Assembly (NCBI RefSeq): GCF_004102725.1
Contig: NZ_LHQS01000003.1
Coordinates: 353,985-417,984 of the forward strand
DNA length: 64,000 bases
From: Methanoculleus taiwanensis
GTDB taxonomy: Archaea > Halobacteriota > Methanomicrobia > Methanomicrobiales > Methanoculleaceae
Direction: 5' to 3'
Under the pieces are notes generated by a model that was given only the letters and a program-made list of their open reading frames with translations, was not told the DNA's origin and made no database searches. The position numbers and the translations under genes were made by a program. Position 1 is the first letter of the stretch, and every line of letters starts with the position of its first letter. Below are positions 35,868 to 49,179 of the stretch, piece after piece.

Positions 35868-37598
35868 ATGACCGCGATGAACGATATCTACGAAAAAGTC
35901 ATGGAAGTTGCGAAACGCCGTGGCTTTGTATGGCCCTCCTCGGAGATCTATGGATCAGTTGCCGGGTTCATCGACTACGGCCCTCTCGGGGCTATGACGA
36001 AGAGAAACGTCGAGAACGTCTGGCGCAGTTTCTACATCATCCAGGAGGGTTACTACGAGATCGAGTGCCCCACTGTCGGGACGGAGGATATCTACGTTGC
36101 ATCGGGTCATGTAAAAGAGTTCGCCGACAAGATGTGCCAGTGCCCCCACTGCAGAGAGTACCTGCGTGCCGACCATATCGTCGAGGAGCACGGGGTCGAA
36201 GGAGCAGGCGCCCTCTCTGCCGAGGTGCTCAAGGCGAAGATCTACGAGCTGCCCTGCCCCTCGTGCGGCGAAGTGATGGGAGAGACCGATGTCTTTAACT
36301 TCAACCTGATGTTTGAAACCACCATCGGCCCGGGCTCGCAGCGGACGGGATACCTGAGGCCTGAGACCGCACAGGGCATATTCACCGATTTCGCACGCCT
36401 GCTGCGTTTTTACCGTGACAAACTCCCGTTCGGGGCGGTTCAGATCGGCAAATCATACAGAAACGAGATCTCGCCGAGGCAGGGTATGATCCGCCTTCGT
36501 GAGTTCTCGCAGGCGGAGGCCGAGATCTTCGTTCACCCCGACGAAAAGCAGCACCCTTCCTTCCACCGCTATGCAGAGTACGAGGTCCCGCTGCTCACCT
36601 ACGGCCTGCAGGAGACGGGGCAGCCCCCGGTCCGCAAGACGATGCGAAACGCCGTGGACGAAGGAGTTGTAGCAAACGAATACGTCGCCTACTATATCGC
36701 CCTCACCCACGAGCTGCTGGTGACGATCGGCGTCGACCCGGAGAAACTGCGGTTCCGCCAGCATATGCCCGACGAACGCGCTCACTATGCGATGGACTGC
36801 TGGGACGCCGAGGTATTCTCGGGACGCTTCGGCTGGGTGGAGATAGTCGGCATCGCTGATCGGACCGATTACGATCTCCGGGCGCACTCCACAACCAGCG
36901 GTTCGTCCTTCACGGTCTTTGTGCCATTTGAAGAGGCCAGGAGGGCTCTTGTAAAGCGTATCGTTCCCGACATGGGCGTGCTCGGGCCGAAGTATCGAGG
37001 TAAGGCCAAAGCCATCGCCGATGCCATGGCAGAGGCGACACCAGGCCCTGAGGGTGTAACGGTAACGGTCGAAGGCGAGGAGATCTTCGTCCCCGCCGAT
37101 CTCTACCAGATCCGGGAAGAAGAGACGGAGGTTCGGGGCGAGGAGATCATGCCGCACGTCATCGAACCCTCGTACGGGATCGACCGGATGATGTACGTCG
37201 TCCTCGAGCATGCCTACGCCGAGGAAGAGGTCGAAGACGAACTGCGCCGGGTTCTCCGGCTGCCTCCGGCCGTCGCTCCGGTGAAGGTAGCGGTCTTCCC
37301 GCTGATGAACCGTGACGGGCTCGACGTCATCGCCCGAAAGATAACGGATACGCTCGGACAGCGGGGAATCGTCGCCCAGTATGACGACTCGGGAGCTATC
37401 GGAAGGCGATATCGCCGCCAGGACGAGATCGGCACCCCCTTTGCGATCACCGTCGATTACGACACCAGAGAGGACGACACCGTTACCATTCGCGACCGCG
37501 ACAGCATGGATCAGGTACGTATTCCGCTCGGCCAGGTGCCGGAAGTTGTCTGTTCGCTCGTTGCAGGCACCATGACATTCCGTGACCTTTCTGCATGA
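35868..37598 (+). CDS. glyS: Glycyl-tRNA synthetase
   Basis: This enzyme of about 576 aa charges tRNA-Gly with glycine. It is the archaeal/eukaryal dimeric class II type: YEKVMEVAKRRGFVWPSSEI and GSVAGFIDYGPLG at the N-terminus, and a zinc-like insertion with CQCPHC and CPSC (about 90-145). Motif 2 is in FRNEISPRQGMIRLREF (here YRNEISPRQG), motif 3 in EPSYGIDRMMYVVLEH, and a C-terminal anticodon-binding domain starts near PVKVAVFPLMN. ATG 35868 fits the promoter; ATG 35877 is possible. Its stop overlaps the hef start (ATGA), so the two genes are translationally coupled. Confidence 0.95.
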   Translation: MTAMNDIYEKVMEVAKRRGFVWPSSEIYGSVAGFIDYGPLGAMTKRNVENVWRSFYIIQEGYYEIECPTVGTEDIYVASGHVKEFADKMCQCPHCREYLRADHIVEEHGVEGAGALSAEVLKAKIYELPCPSCGEVMGETDVFNFNLMFETTIGPGSQRTGYLRPETAQGIFTDFARLLRFYRDKLPFGAVQIGKSYRNEISPRQGMIRLREFSQAEAEIFVHPDEKQHPSFHRYAEYEVPLLTYGLQETGQPPVRKTMRNAVDEGVVANEYVAYYIALTHELLVTIGVDPEKLRFRQHMPDERAHYAMDCWDAEVFSGRFGWVEIVGIADRTDYDLRAHSTTSGSSFTVFVPFEEARRALVKRIVPDMGVLGPKYRGKAKAIADAMAEATPGPEGVTVTVEGEEIFVPADLYQIREEETEVRGEEIMPHVIEPSYGIDRMMYVVLEHAYAEEEVEDELRRVLRLPPAVAPVKVAVFPLMNRDGLDVIARKITDTLGQRGIVAQYDDSGAIGRRYRRQDEIGTPFAITVDYDTREDDTVTIRDRDSMDQVRIPLGQVPEVVCSLVAGTMTFRDLSA

Positions 37599-39862
37599 AG
37601 TGCATCTCTCATCCGCTGATCAGGCCGGAGAGTCTCGAGGAGCGCCGCTATCAGCTCTCGATCGCTCTCCGGGCACTTGACGGCAACACGATGGTCGTCC
37701 TCCCGACGGGTCTTGGGAAGACGGCCGTCGCGCTTCTGGTTGCAGCGTCCCGCCTGTACTCACATAGCGGCCGGGTGCTGATGCTTGCACCCACAAAACC
37801 ACTCGTTGAGCAGCACTACCGTTTCTTTCGGAAATTTCTGCTCACGAACGATCGCGGAGAGCCTGAAGATTCGGATTTTGCCATGTTCACCGGCGAGACG
37901 CCGCCGGCCGAACGCGCAGCTGCATGGGAGCGATGCCGCATCTGCTTCGCCACCCCGCAGGTGATCAAGAACGACTGCATTGCAGGCAGATACTCCCTCG
38001 GCGAGGTCTCGCTTCTGGTGGTCGACGAGTGCCACCGGGCTGTGGGGCACTACGCCTACGTCTTTCTCGCGAATCACTACGCTACCACCGCCACCGATCC
38101 GCTTCTTCTGGCGATGACCGCCTCACCCGGTGGGGATACCGCAAAAGTCCAGGAAGTCTGTGGAAACCTCGGCATCGACGCCGTGGAGTCGCGCACCGAG
38201 AGCGACGAAGACGTACGACCCTACATTCACGAACGGGACGTTCAGTATATCGACGTCCACCTACCGGACGAACTCAAAGAGGCGATCGCAGACCTTCGGA
38301 CGCTCGTCGAATCGCGCCTCAAGAAACTTGCCGAGGTCGGCTTTCACGTCCCGAAACCCCAGAATCTCTCCATGCGGGCGCTCAACCAGCTGAACGCAGC
38401 GATTCAGGAGCGGATCCGCTCCCGCGACCAGGCGGCATTCATGGCTGCCTCGCTCCACGCAGAGTGCATGAAATTACGCCATGCGATATCGCTCACCGAG
38501 ACACAGGGAAGCGTCGCTCTCCGGCTCTACCTCGACCGGCTCGGGGCGGAAGGCCGTTCCACGACAGGAAGCAAGGCGGCGAAGAGGCTCGTGAACGATG
38601 CAACCTTCCTCAGCCTTGTCAAACGGTCGCGGGAATGGACGGAGGAACTCCACCCGAAAGTCGCCATCACCCGTGAACTCGTACGCACACAGCTCGAGGC
38701 ATACCCCGAGAGCCGGATAATCGTCTTTGCAACCTACCGTGATACCGTCCAGAACCTCGTTAATACCATCACTGCCGGCGGCATCGACTGCGAACGATTC
38801 GTCGGGCAGGCAACGAAGGACGCAGAGAAGGGGCTTTCCCAGAAGAAACAGATAGAAGCACTCGCACGATTCCGTGCCGGCGAGTTCAAAGTGCTGATCG
38901 CAACCTCCGTCGGCGAAGAGGGGCTTGACGTTCCCTCGACGGACATGGTCATCTTTTACGAGGCAGTGCCGTCCGAGATCCGGAGTATCCAGCGGAAGGG
39001 CAGAACCGGCCGGAGCGGTGCCGGGAAGATCGTCGTGCTGGTGGCGAAAGGGACGAGCGACGAAGCATTCCGGTATGTCAGCCAGAGCAGGGAGAAGGCA
39101 ATGGTATCGGGCATTCGGAACATGAGCGCATCTCCCCTGCCGTCCCTCCCGACACAAGATCAGGCAGAACCCCTTCCCCCGCCATCCGCGACGAAGCAGA
39201 CGAGTTTTACCGAATTTATTGCAACAGGCCCTGCAATAACTGTCGATGACCGGGAGATGTCCTCAAGGGTCGTCGAGCGACTGCACGAACTCGGTGCCTC
39301 GATCGATCTCTCCCGCCTGGAGCAGGGCGACTACGCGATAGGAGACCGGATTCTCGTCGAGCGGAAGACCGACCGGGACTTTGTCGATACCCTGGTGGAG
39401 AGAGACCTCTTCGGCCAGATCAAAGCGCTCGCCGAGGCGGTGCCCCGCCCCATTCTGATCGTTGAAGGAGGCGACATCTATACCGTGCGGAACATTCATC
39501 CGAACGCTATCCGGGGCACGCTCGTTGCGATAACCGTGGGTCTCGGGGTGACACTGCTCTTCTCACGGGATGCGGACGATACGGCGAATCTGCTCTACGT
39601 CCTCGCGCAGCGTGAAGAAGGAGAGCGGGGAGAGAGGAAGATGCATCCCCGGAAATCGTACCGCTCCCGGCGGGAGGAGCAGGAATACGTGCTCGCGTCA
39701 TTCCCGAACATCGGCCTTAAGCATGCCCGCCTGCTCCTTGAGCACTTCGGATCACTAAAAGCGGTTATCGAGGCGGATATCGCCGAGCTTGTTGCCGTGC
39801 AGGGGATCGGAGAGAAGACTGCGGAAGCACTCTGGGATCTCTCCCGGCGTCCCTATCAGTGA
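37595..39862 (+). CDS. hef: Hef: fused fork-DNA helicase and XPF-type nuclease
   Basis: This 755-aa protein has an N-terminal superfamily 2 helicase (about 1-480): Walker A PTGLGKTAV, DECH box VVDECHRAVG, motif III TASPGG and motif VI QRKGRTGRSG. A proline-rich linker (about 505-535) leads to an XPF/ERCC4 nuclease (about 545-680) with ITVDDRE and the catalytic ERKTDRDF, then a tandem helix-hairpin-helix (about 690-750). Both the helicase and nuclease motifs are complete, as in the full-length Hef of euryarchaea. It processes stalled replication forks and branched DNA, in complex with PCNA in studied species. Confidence 0.95.
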   Translation: MKCISHPLIRPESLEERRYQLSIALRALDGNTMVVLPTGLGKTAVALLVAASRLYSHSGRVLMLAPTKPLVEQHYRFFRKFLLTNDRGEPEDSDFAMFTGETPPAERAAAWERCRICFATPQVIKNDCIAGRYSLGEVSLLVVDECHRAVGHYAYVFLANHYATTATDPLLLAMTASPGGDTAKVQEVCGNLGIDAVESRTESDEDVRPYIHERDVQYIDVHLPDELKEAIADLRTLVESRLKKLAEVGFHVPKPQNLSMRALNQLNAAIQERIRSRDQAAFMAASLHAECMKLRHAISLTETQGSVALRLYLDRLGAEGRSTTGSKAAKRLVNDATFLSLVKRSREWTEELHPKVAITRELVRTQLEAYPESRIIVFATYRDTVQNLVNTITAGGIDCERFVGQATKDAEKGLSQKKQIEALARFRAGEFKVLIATSVGEEGLDVPSTDMVIFYEAVPSEIRSIQRKGRTGRSGAGKIVVLVAKGTSDEAFRYVSQSREKAMVSGIRNMSASPLPSLPTQDQAEPLPPPSATKQTSFTEFIATGPAITVDDREMSSRVVERLHELGASIDLSRLEQGDYAIGDRILVERKTDRDFVDTLVERDLFGQIKALAEAVPRPILIVEGGDIYTVRNIHPNAIRGTLVAITVGLGVTLLFSRDADDTANLLYVLAQREEGERGERKMHPRKSYRSRREEQEYVLASFPNIGLKHARLLLEHFGSLKAVIEADIAELVAVQGIGEKTAEALWDLSRRPYQ

Positions 39863-40230
39863 CGAAGGAGCGAAAGTGCCTCGGCGCCGGCTCTGACGGC
39901 CTTCATCAGGCGAAGGCATTCCCCTGACCGCGATTCCGTCCGTATGCGCTCGCAAAGGCTTACCAGGGTACGCTCGAGCTCCGACGCACAAGGGTCCTGC
40001 GATGCTGCGGTGCACCCATACGAAACCTCTTTTACGGCCTCTGCCGGGGCAGGGATCGGTTCTTCCGGAGTCTTTTCGGCAGCAGTCTCCTCTGCCCGGC
40101 ATACGACACAGATCGTTTCTCCCTTATATTCAAAGAGAGGAAATCCACACATTTTGCAGCTCTTTGAGAGCATTTTCCCTCCCTTAAGGAGGTATTCAGC
40201 CATAATCTCGTCGGCCTTCTCTGCGGTCAT
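39856..40230 (-). CDS. SSSCA1/p27-type zinc-ribbon protein
   Basis: This 124-aa protein begins with a short helix (EKADEIMAEYLLKGGKML), then a zinc ribbon KSCKMCGFPLFEYKGETICV with a second cysteine pair in CVVC. This matches the Sjogren-syndrome/scleroderma autoantigen 1 family found in archaea and eukaryotes, whose role in archaea is unknown. The C-terminal half is helical and Arg/Glu-rich. Its 3' end overlaps the hef stop by seven bases in convergent orientation. Confidence 0.8.
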   Translation of the reverse strand: MTAEKADEIMAEYLLKGGKMLSKSCKMCGFPLFEYKGETICVVCRAEETAAEKTPEEPIPAPAEAVKEVSYGCTAASQDPCASELERTLVSLCERIRTESRSGECLRLMKAVRAGAEALSLLRH

Positions 40231-40295
40231 GCTTCCAAACTTCCTTTATCAACTTATTTATGTCGGGATGGAATTAATAATAAAGGGGTGATAAT

Positions 40296-40559
40296 ATGCC
40301 AAGTCCCGATGAGACAATACGAGTTTGTATCCAAATGTTACAGAATATCACCGAAGATAGTACCATCCCGAGAAATATCCGACGTGTTGCAGATGAAACG
40401 AAATCCGTCCTCCAGGACGATTCAAAGAGCATCGGCCTTCGCGCTGCGACGGCCATATCCATGATCGACGAGATCAGCAACGATCCCAATATGCCTGTCC
40501 ACGCCCGGACGCGCATCTGGGAGCTGGTGTCGCAACTCGAGACCGTCCCCCTCGACTGA
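40296..40559 (+). CDS. UPF0147 family protein
   Basis: This 87-aa all-helical protein matches the archaeal UPF0147 family: [20 protein letters not shown], then [12 protein letters not shown] and [20 protein letters not shown]. The length is normal. A GGGGTGAT ribosome-binding site precedes the ATG. The function is unknown. It is divergent from the zinc-ribbon gene 65 bases away. Confidence 0.85.
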   Translation: MPSPDETIRVCIQMLQNITEDSTIPRNIRRVADETKSVLQDDSKSIGLRAATAISMIDEISNDPNMPVHARTRIWELVSQLETVPLD

Positions 40560-40602
40560 ACCGGTTACCATTTTACACAGGAACCGTCGGGTGGGAGCAG
40601 TC

Positions 40603-40737
40603 ATGTGCGAGAAGGGGAGGTGCGGGTACGCACTTCCGGAGTACAACAGCATTGTCGTACCCTCGCTCGAGAACAACCACCCCCATACATCCGTTTTTTG
40701 TCAGGCAGCCGCCATGTCATGCGGTACTAATCAGTAA
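40603..40737 (+). CDS. Possible 44-aa cysteine-containing small protein
   Basis: The frame begins MCEKGRCGYALPEYNSIVVP, uses GC-rich third positions and has a GGGAG motif about six bases upstream of the ATG. It overlaps the 3' end of the convergent yjbQ gene by 11 bases, and a T-run sits inside the frame near 40696-40701, which argues against it. No family is recognised. Confidence 0.25.
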   Translation: MCEKGRCGYALPEYNSIVVPSLENNHPHTSVFCQAAAMSCGTNQ

Positions 40738-41140
40738 CCGTGACGATGATCGTCCGGTTCCTGACAGGCCGGACATCGAGTTCCAGAAGGACGATCTGCT
40801 GCCAGGTTCCGCACCCGAGATCGCCCTCGATCACCGGAACCGTGACCGAAGGCCCGACAATGGCCGCCTTCACGTGAGAACGCCCGTTTCCGTCGCCCCA
40901 CGCCCGGTCGTGAGCGTAAGGGATATCGTCAGGAGCAATCACCGAGAGCGCCCGCGCAAGGTCCGCGAGGACACCTGCCTCGTACTCAATGGTCGTCACC
41001 GCTGCGGTGGAACCGGGGACAAAGATATTCACGAGGCCGTCCGGAACGCCGCTCTCGCGCACGATACGCTCAACGTGCGGTGTGATATCGACGATATCTC
41101 CTTCACCGTGGGTTTCAAGACGGATCGTTCTTCGTAGCAC
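40727..41140 (-). CDS. YjbQ/UPF0047 family protein
   Basis: This 137-aa protein fits the UPF0047 family: LVNIFVPGSTAAVTTIEYE, YAHDRAWGDGNGRSHVKAAI and VPVIEGDLGCGTWQQIVLLE. The conserved H-x-x-x-x-x-G-D-G-N and W-Q-Q-I motifs are all present. Members bind zinc at a conserved histidine cluster; in bacteria YjbQ has weak thiamine-phosphate synthase activity, and the physiological role is uncertain. It is a single gene. Confidence 0.9.
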   Translation of the reverse strand: MLRRTIRLETHGEGDIVDITPHVERIVRESGVPDGLVNIFVPGSTAAVTTIEYEAGVLADLARALSVIAPDDIPYAHDRAWGDGNGRSHVKAAIVGPSVTVPVIEGDLGCGTWQQIVLLELDVRPVRNRTIIVTVTD

Positions 41141-41307
41141 CGGACACCACCTTCATCCTGAGTTCCATGACCTCTCCTTCTCTCCCATCCTACTAAAAGC
41201 CCCCGCATACCCCATACCCTCTCCGAAGTGCGGGAGCGCCCCTGACCCGGAAGGCGTCAGATGTCCGGGATGGGAGAGCCCGGTTCCCCGGTAGGAACTC
41301 CCCAAAT

Positions 41308-41316
41308 GTTTTATAA
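41308..41316 (+). promoter_or_regulatory. TATA box of the 71-aa protein gene
   Basis: GTTTTATAA here predicts a transcript start near 41338. A GAGGTGG ribosome-binding site precedes the ATG at 41356. Confidence 0.5.
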
Positions 41317-41355
41317 CCGAACCGGATACATACACCCCGTAGAGGTGGAAAAACC

Positions 41356-41571
41356 ATGCCTTATCGTTGGAAAGATAAAACCGATGTGGACGAAGCTGTC
41401 GTCGTCGTCATGAACACGATGGATCAGAATCAGGAGATAAAAGGGTGGCTCACACGGACGCTGCAGCAGGCGATCAACGACTCCGATCCGGAACTGTCAC
41501 GATACTTCTTCGCAGAGGTCGAAAGACACAGACCTGCAGCGCTGAAGTACTTCCTGAAACCAACTTACTAA
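41356..41571 (+). CDS. Small conserved-looking protein of unknown function
   Basis: This 71-aa protein starts MPYRWKDKTDVDEAVVVVMN and ends YFFAEVERHRPAALKYFLKP. It is helical and charged. It has a good TATA box, a strong GAGGTGG ribosome-binding site seven bases from the ATG, and third-position GC bias, so it is very likely a real gene. No family is recognised. It is convergent with gyrA. Confidence 0.7.
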   Translation: MPYRWKDKTDVDEAVVVVMNTMDQNQEIKGWLTRTLQQAINDSDPELSRYFFAEVERHRPAALKYFLKPTY

Positions 41572-41607
41572 ACTCACTTTTTGGGTGCACTCACGAAAAA
41601 GAAGGAT

Positions 41608-46003
<4,396 letters not shown>

Positions 46004-46052
46004 CTAGAAGAGCAGCGTCCTGAATCGTAACAAAATTCACAGTAAATATTGG

Positions 46053-46069
46053 TTTTATAAGCACTTATA
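46053..46069 (-). promoter_or_regulatory. gyrBA promoter with palindromic TATA region
   Basis: The minus-strand TATA box CTTATAAAA (46053-46061) lies in the palindrome TATAAG-CA-CTTATA (46056-46069). A start near 46031 is expected, giving a 40-base leader with the GGAGGT site. Confidence 0.5.
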
Positions 46070-46072
46070 GGT

Positions 46073-46093
46073 GTCCGCTGATCGAAAGCGGAC
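46073..46093 (-). terminator. Hairpin right after the 102-aa gene
   Basis: GTCCGCT and AGCGGAC (46073-46079, 46087-46093) form a 7-bp stem with a seven-base loop, directly behind the stop of the gene at 46096. It is not followed by a T-run, so it may protect the 3' end rather than terminate. Confidence 0.35.
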
Positions 46094-46095
46094 GC

Positions 46096-46404
46096 TCAGT
46101 CGTACTTTCCGGCATCCGGGTCAGGTATGCCGAGGTGCTTGTCGATCGCGATCGCCAGCCGGTTGATGAGCCTTCGGACGTCGGCAGCATCCTCTCTGTC
46201 CATCGTGCCGGGCTGATGCCAGATCACCTGTTTGCGGAGCCGTTCAACAAGTTCCTCGATCTCAGTCCCCCGAAACTCTTCAGGGAGTATCAGATCGTCG
46301 AGATGATCCGAAGCGCCGTAGAATGCTTTCTCGGGCGGCAGCCCGAAATGCTTTGCAAGGAGCATCAGATTGACCACAAATCCTCGTCCGAACTCGCTCT
46401 TCAT
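46096..46404 (-). CDS. Hypothetical helical protein next to the metal transporter
   Basis: This 102-aa protein begins MKSEFGRGFVVNLMLLAKHF and contains YGASDHLDDLILPEEFRGTE and ADVRRLINRLAIAIDKHLGI. It is acidic and helical, without cysteines. It follows cbiQ by 48 bases on the same strand and precedes gyrB's promoter. I do not recognise a family. Its position suggests it belongs to the transporter operon, but no metal-binding motif is seen. Confidence 0.65.
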   Translation of the reverse strand: MKSEFGRGFVVNLMLLAKHFGLPPEKAFYGASDHLDDLILPEEFRGTEIEELVERLRKQVIWHQPGTMDREDAADVRRLINRLAIAIDKHLGIPDPDAGKYD

Positions 46405-46452
46405 ATGCAGGAATAGACCGATGAGAGAGAAAAAGATACTGATCGGGAAGCC

Positions 46453-47268
46453 TTACCCACGGAGGCAGACAACAAGCGTGCTCGCGGCGATAAAGAAGAG
46501 CGAGGCGGCGAAGAGAGAGACCTCCCCCCGGGTGAGCGGCTTTGCCCTTGTATGCAGTGTGCAGTCGCTGCCGTATCCCCGACAGAGCATGGCCGTATAG
46601 GTTCGCTCTCCCTGTTCGTACGATCTGATGAAGATCGTCCCGATGGTGTACCCGAGCTGCCGGAGACGATACCGGTAGGGGAGACGGCGATCGAGGGGGT
46701 CGAAACACCGTGTCTCCATCGCAGCCCGGATCTTTCCAAACATCTCCGCAAAGACGAAGAGATACCGGATCATCATGCCGAGCGGCAGAGTAAACTCCCG
46801 TGGAAGCCCGAGCCGGGCGGATGCGTCGACGAGATCCTGCATGCGGGTGGTCGACGAGAGCAGGATGATGAACGATACGCTGACGATGAACTTGGCAAAG
46901 AGGATCGACGCGAACTCGACCGACTCGGCATACACCTCTATCCCGAACGGAAGGGACAGAACCGGATGGAACACCTCGTAGTACCTGTTTTTAAAGAATA
47001 TCTGGAAGATGATGAGGAATATACCGAACGGAAGGATCAGCACCAGCCTGCGGAGATAGACACCAGGAGAGAGGCGGGATACTGCCCAGAGCACCGAAAA
47101 GAAGAGAATAAAGATAATGCCGAGCTCGATGACCTTCGGCGAGTACGGGACGGCGACGATGGCAACGATCACGGCAAGGGTCAACAGCAGTTTGATCCGG
47201 GCGTCGAGCCGGTGGATGGGGCTTATGCAATAGGCGTGTTTCTCGATGTAGTAGAGATCGTCGATCAT
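46453..47268 (-). CDS. cbiQ: ECF cobalt/nickel transporter T component CbiQ
   Basis: This 271-aa membrane protein is the transmembrane coupling component of an energy-coupling-factor transporter. It has about five helices and the two family coupling motifs near LGLPREFTLPLGMMIRYLF and AMETRCFDP (ARG-type helices that contact the ATPase). HRLDARIKLLLTLAVIVAI is the typical CbiQ opening. Its start overlaps the cbiO stop by four bases. With CbiM, CbiN-like and CbiO it imports Co2+ or Ni2+. Confidence 0.9.
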   Translation of the reverse strand: MIDDLYYIEKHAYCISPIHRLDARIKLLLTLAVIVAIVAVPYSPKVIELGIIFILFFSVLWAVSRLSPGVYLRRLVLILPFGIFLIIFQIFFKNRYYEVFHPVLSLPFGIEVYAESVEFASILFAKFIVSVSFIILLSSTTRMQDLVDASARLGLPREFTLPLGMMIRYLFVFAEMFGKIRAAMETRCFDPLDRRLPYRYRLRQLGYTIGTIFIRSYEQGERTYTAMLCRGYGSDCTLHTRAKPLTRGEVSLFAASLFFIAASTLVVCLRG

Positions 47269-48098
47269 GCCCGCCTCGCGTATGCATCCAGGAGCGACCG
47301 CTTCGCCCCGTCGAAGGTGTATGCCATATCGACGTCGATTCCGTTATCCCGAAGCGTTGCGATCAGCCTCGGTATGGTCGGAACCTCAAGACGGGTGCGG
47401 ACGAGGAGCTCCTGCCTCGCGAAGATATCATCGATACTGCCCTTTGCCGCGATCTTCCCCTGATCCATGACGTAGATGTAGTCAGCGACCTCAGGCACGA
47501 GCTCGACGTGGTGCGTCGAGAAGATCACGGTCATGCCGTATTTCTGCGGAAGCGTATTGACAAACTCGACGAGGCTCGCGACGCCCTGCGGGTCAAGCCC
47601 GGCAGTGGGTTCGTCGAGAACCAGCACCTGCGGCTCCATGGCTATCACACCGGCTATGGCGACGCGCTTCTTTTCACCCCCGGAGAGGTGGTGCGGCACC
47701 CGTTCGCGCAGGTGCTCGATATCGAGCAGGGCAAGAGCGGCATCCACCCGGTGCGCTACCGTCTCGTCGTCGAGACCGAGGTTCATCGGCCCGAAAGCCA
47801 CGTCCTGTTCCACCGTCGGCGAGAAGATCTGGTCGTCCGGATTCTGAAAGACGATACCCACTATCTTTCGGATCTCCCGGAGGTTCTCCTTCGTGATCGG
47901 TTCACCACGGATCAGCACCTCTCCTGAGGCCGGCTTTAAGAGTCCGTTGAAATGCTTGAAGAGCGTACTCTTCCCCGCTCCATTCGCACCGATGACGGCG
48001 ATGCGGGACGCTCTCTCCGCGACAAAATTGACGCCCGAGAGTGCGGCCACATTACCACGGTAGACGTGGGAGAGGTTCCGGGTCTCGATCAGATGCAT
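47265..48098 (-). CDS. cbiO: ECF cobalt/nickel transporter ATPase CbiO
   Basis: This 277-aa ABC ATPase has Walker A in GANGAGKSTLFKHF, Q-loop FQNPDDQIFSPTVEQDVAFG (the CbiO/NikO hallmark), signature HLSGGEKKRVAIAG, Walker B LVLDEPTAGLDPQG and H-loop STHHVELV. It powers the metal uptake system encoded by its neighbours on the same strand. No clear ribosome-binding site is seen, which suggests coupling with the upstream cbiN-like gene 29 bases away. Confidence 0.92.
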   Translation of the reverse strand: MHLIETRNLSHVYRGNVAALSGVNFVAERASRIAVIGANGAGKSTLFKHFNGLLKPASGEVLIRGEPITKENLREIRKIVGIVFQNPDDQIFSPTVEQDVAFGPMNLGLDDETVAHRVDAALALLDIEHLRERVPHHLSGGEKKRVAIAGVIAMEPQVLVLDEPTAGLDPQGVASLVEFVNTLPQKYGMTVIFSTHHVELVPEVADYIYVMDQGKIAAKGSIDDIFARQELLVRTRLEVPTIPRLIATLRDNGIDVDMAYTFDGAKRSLLDAYARRA

Positions 48099-48127
48099 GA
48101 TTCAAAAAATGAATCGAGATAGGTATT

Positions 48128-48478
48128 CTAATTATCGGGACGTGCAGAGATCCGGGCAACGCCGTAGGCGATCCCGAAGAGAACCAGAGTCCCGAGGACG
48201 ACGGCCAGAACTTCGCCGGGTTTGTCCATGCCCGGGACAGTGTAATCAGGGAGAGGCGAGTCGTAGGCGAAGGAGTTCCCCGTCACTTCCACGATCTGCC
48301 CTTCCGCATGCTCCGCCGCTTCTTCATCGATCGCATCGCCGGTAAGGGACTTTGCCCCATAAATCCCGTAAAACGCACTCTCAAGGCCGTCAGGGCTTCC
48401 GGAGGCGAGAAACGGAGCTGCAACCGCGATGATCAGGGCGACGGCGATGCCGCCGAGGATGATCATTCTCCGATCCAT
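48128..48478 (-). CDS. PDGLE-domain (CbiN/NikN-like) small membrane subunit
   Basis: This 116-aa protein has two membrane helices (about residues 6-25 and 88-110) around an external loop containing SPDGLESAFYG, the PDGLE motif. PDGLE proteins replace CbiN next to CbiM in many nickel or cobalt transporters. The start overlaps the cbiM stop by one base. PDGLE subunits are more often linked to nickel systems, so nickel is at least as likely as cobalt. Confidence 0.85.
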   Translation of the reverse strand: MDRRMIILGGIAVALIIAVAAPFLASGSPDGLESAFYGIYGAKSLTGDAIDEEAAEHAEGQIVEVTGNSFAYDSPLPDYTVPGMDKPGEVLAVVLGTLVLFGIAYGVARISARPDN

Positions 48479-49116
48479 CAGCTGCTCACCCCCAGAGGCT
48501 GCTCCATGATGTCCGGCCGCGCCGACGCAATAAGGTAGAGAGCTATCGCGGTAATACCTCCCTCAATGCCTCCTATGACGGCATGGTAGAGGCCCATTGA
48601 GATGAGACCAAGCTCAAGCGGGAACGTGCCGGCAATAGCAAGTTCGAAAGCGCAGGCGATGGCGGAGACGAAGAGCGACGCCCACCCCGCAATAAATGCG
48701 GCGGCATAAGCGTTCCGCGTGAGCCCACGGAGAGCCGTGTACGTGTAGTACCCGACGAAACCGCCGATGACTCCCATATTGACGATATTCGCACCCATCA
48801 CGGTGATACCGCCGTCACCGAAGATGACACCCTGGACCAGCAGAACCAGCGTCAGGACGAATACAGCGGCAAACGGGGAACCGAGGACGATGGCAGCAAG
48901 AGCCGCACCGACCATATGCCCGCTGGTACCCCACGGGATAGGGATATTCAGTGCCTGGATGGCAAAGATGCCTGCCGCAAGTACCGCCACGAGCGGCACC
49001 TTCTCTTCACCCATAGACTGCCGCGCCCACCGGAGGGAGAGTGCAATGAATATCAGAGCAACAATCCAGTAAACAGCGGCCTGTGTCAGGGGTATGAACG
49101 CATCAGGAATATGCAT
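48478..49116 (-). CDS. cbiM: ECF metal transporter substrate-binding component CbiM/NikM
   Basis: This membrane protein of about 212 aa begins [17 protein letters not shown]. The histidine after the first methionine is a metal ligand in CbiM/NikM, and this fixes the start at ATG 49116 and rules out an upstream one. Later family motifs include [20 protein letters not shown] and [20 protein letters not shown]. It is the first gene of the four-gene transporter operon. Methanogens need both Co (corrinoids) and Ni (coenzyme F430), and sequence alone does not settle which is carried. Confidence 0.9.
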   Translation of the reverse strand: MHIPDAFIPLTQAAVYWIVALIFIALSLRWARQSMGEEKVPLVAVLAAGIFAIQALNIPIPWGTSGHMVGAALAAIVLGSPFAAVFVLTLVLLVQGVIFGDGGITVMGANIVNMGVIGGFVGYYTYTALRGLTRNAYAAAFIAGWASLFVSAIACAFELAIAGTFPLELGLISMGLYHAVIGGIEGGITAIALYLIASARPDIMEQPLGVSS

Positions 49117-49148
49117 AGACGCACCAGCGAGATAGTAGCACACCCATG

Positions 49149-49157
49149 TATAAAAGT
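49149..49157 (-). promoter_or_regulatory. TATA box of the metal transporter operon
   Basis: The minus strand reads CTTTTATAC, which predicts a start near 49127, about 11 bases before the cbiM ATG. No palindromic metal-repressor site is visible nearby. Confidence 0.5.
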
Positions 49158-49179
49158 ATTACGAAGAGTTATTTCAATT

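Noticed and set aside
38474..39157. 227-codon minus-strand frame within hef
   Set aside because: Shadow frame opposite helicase motifs; no independent support.
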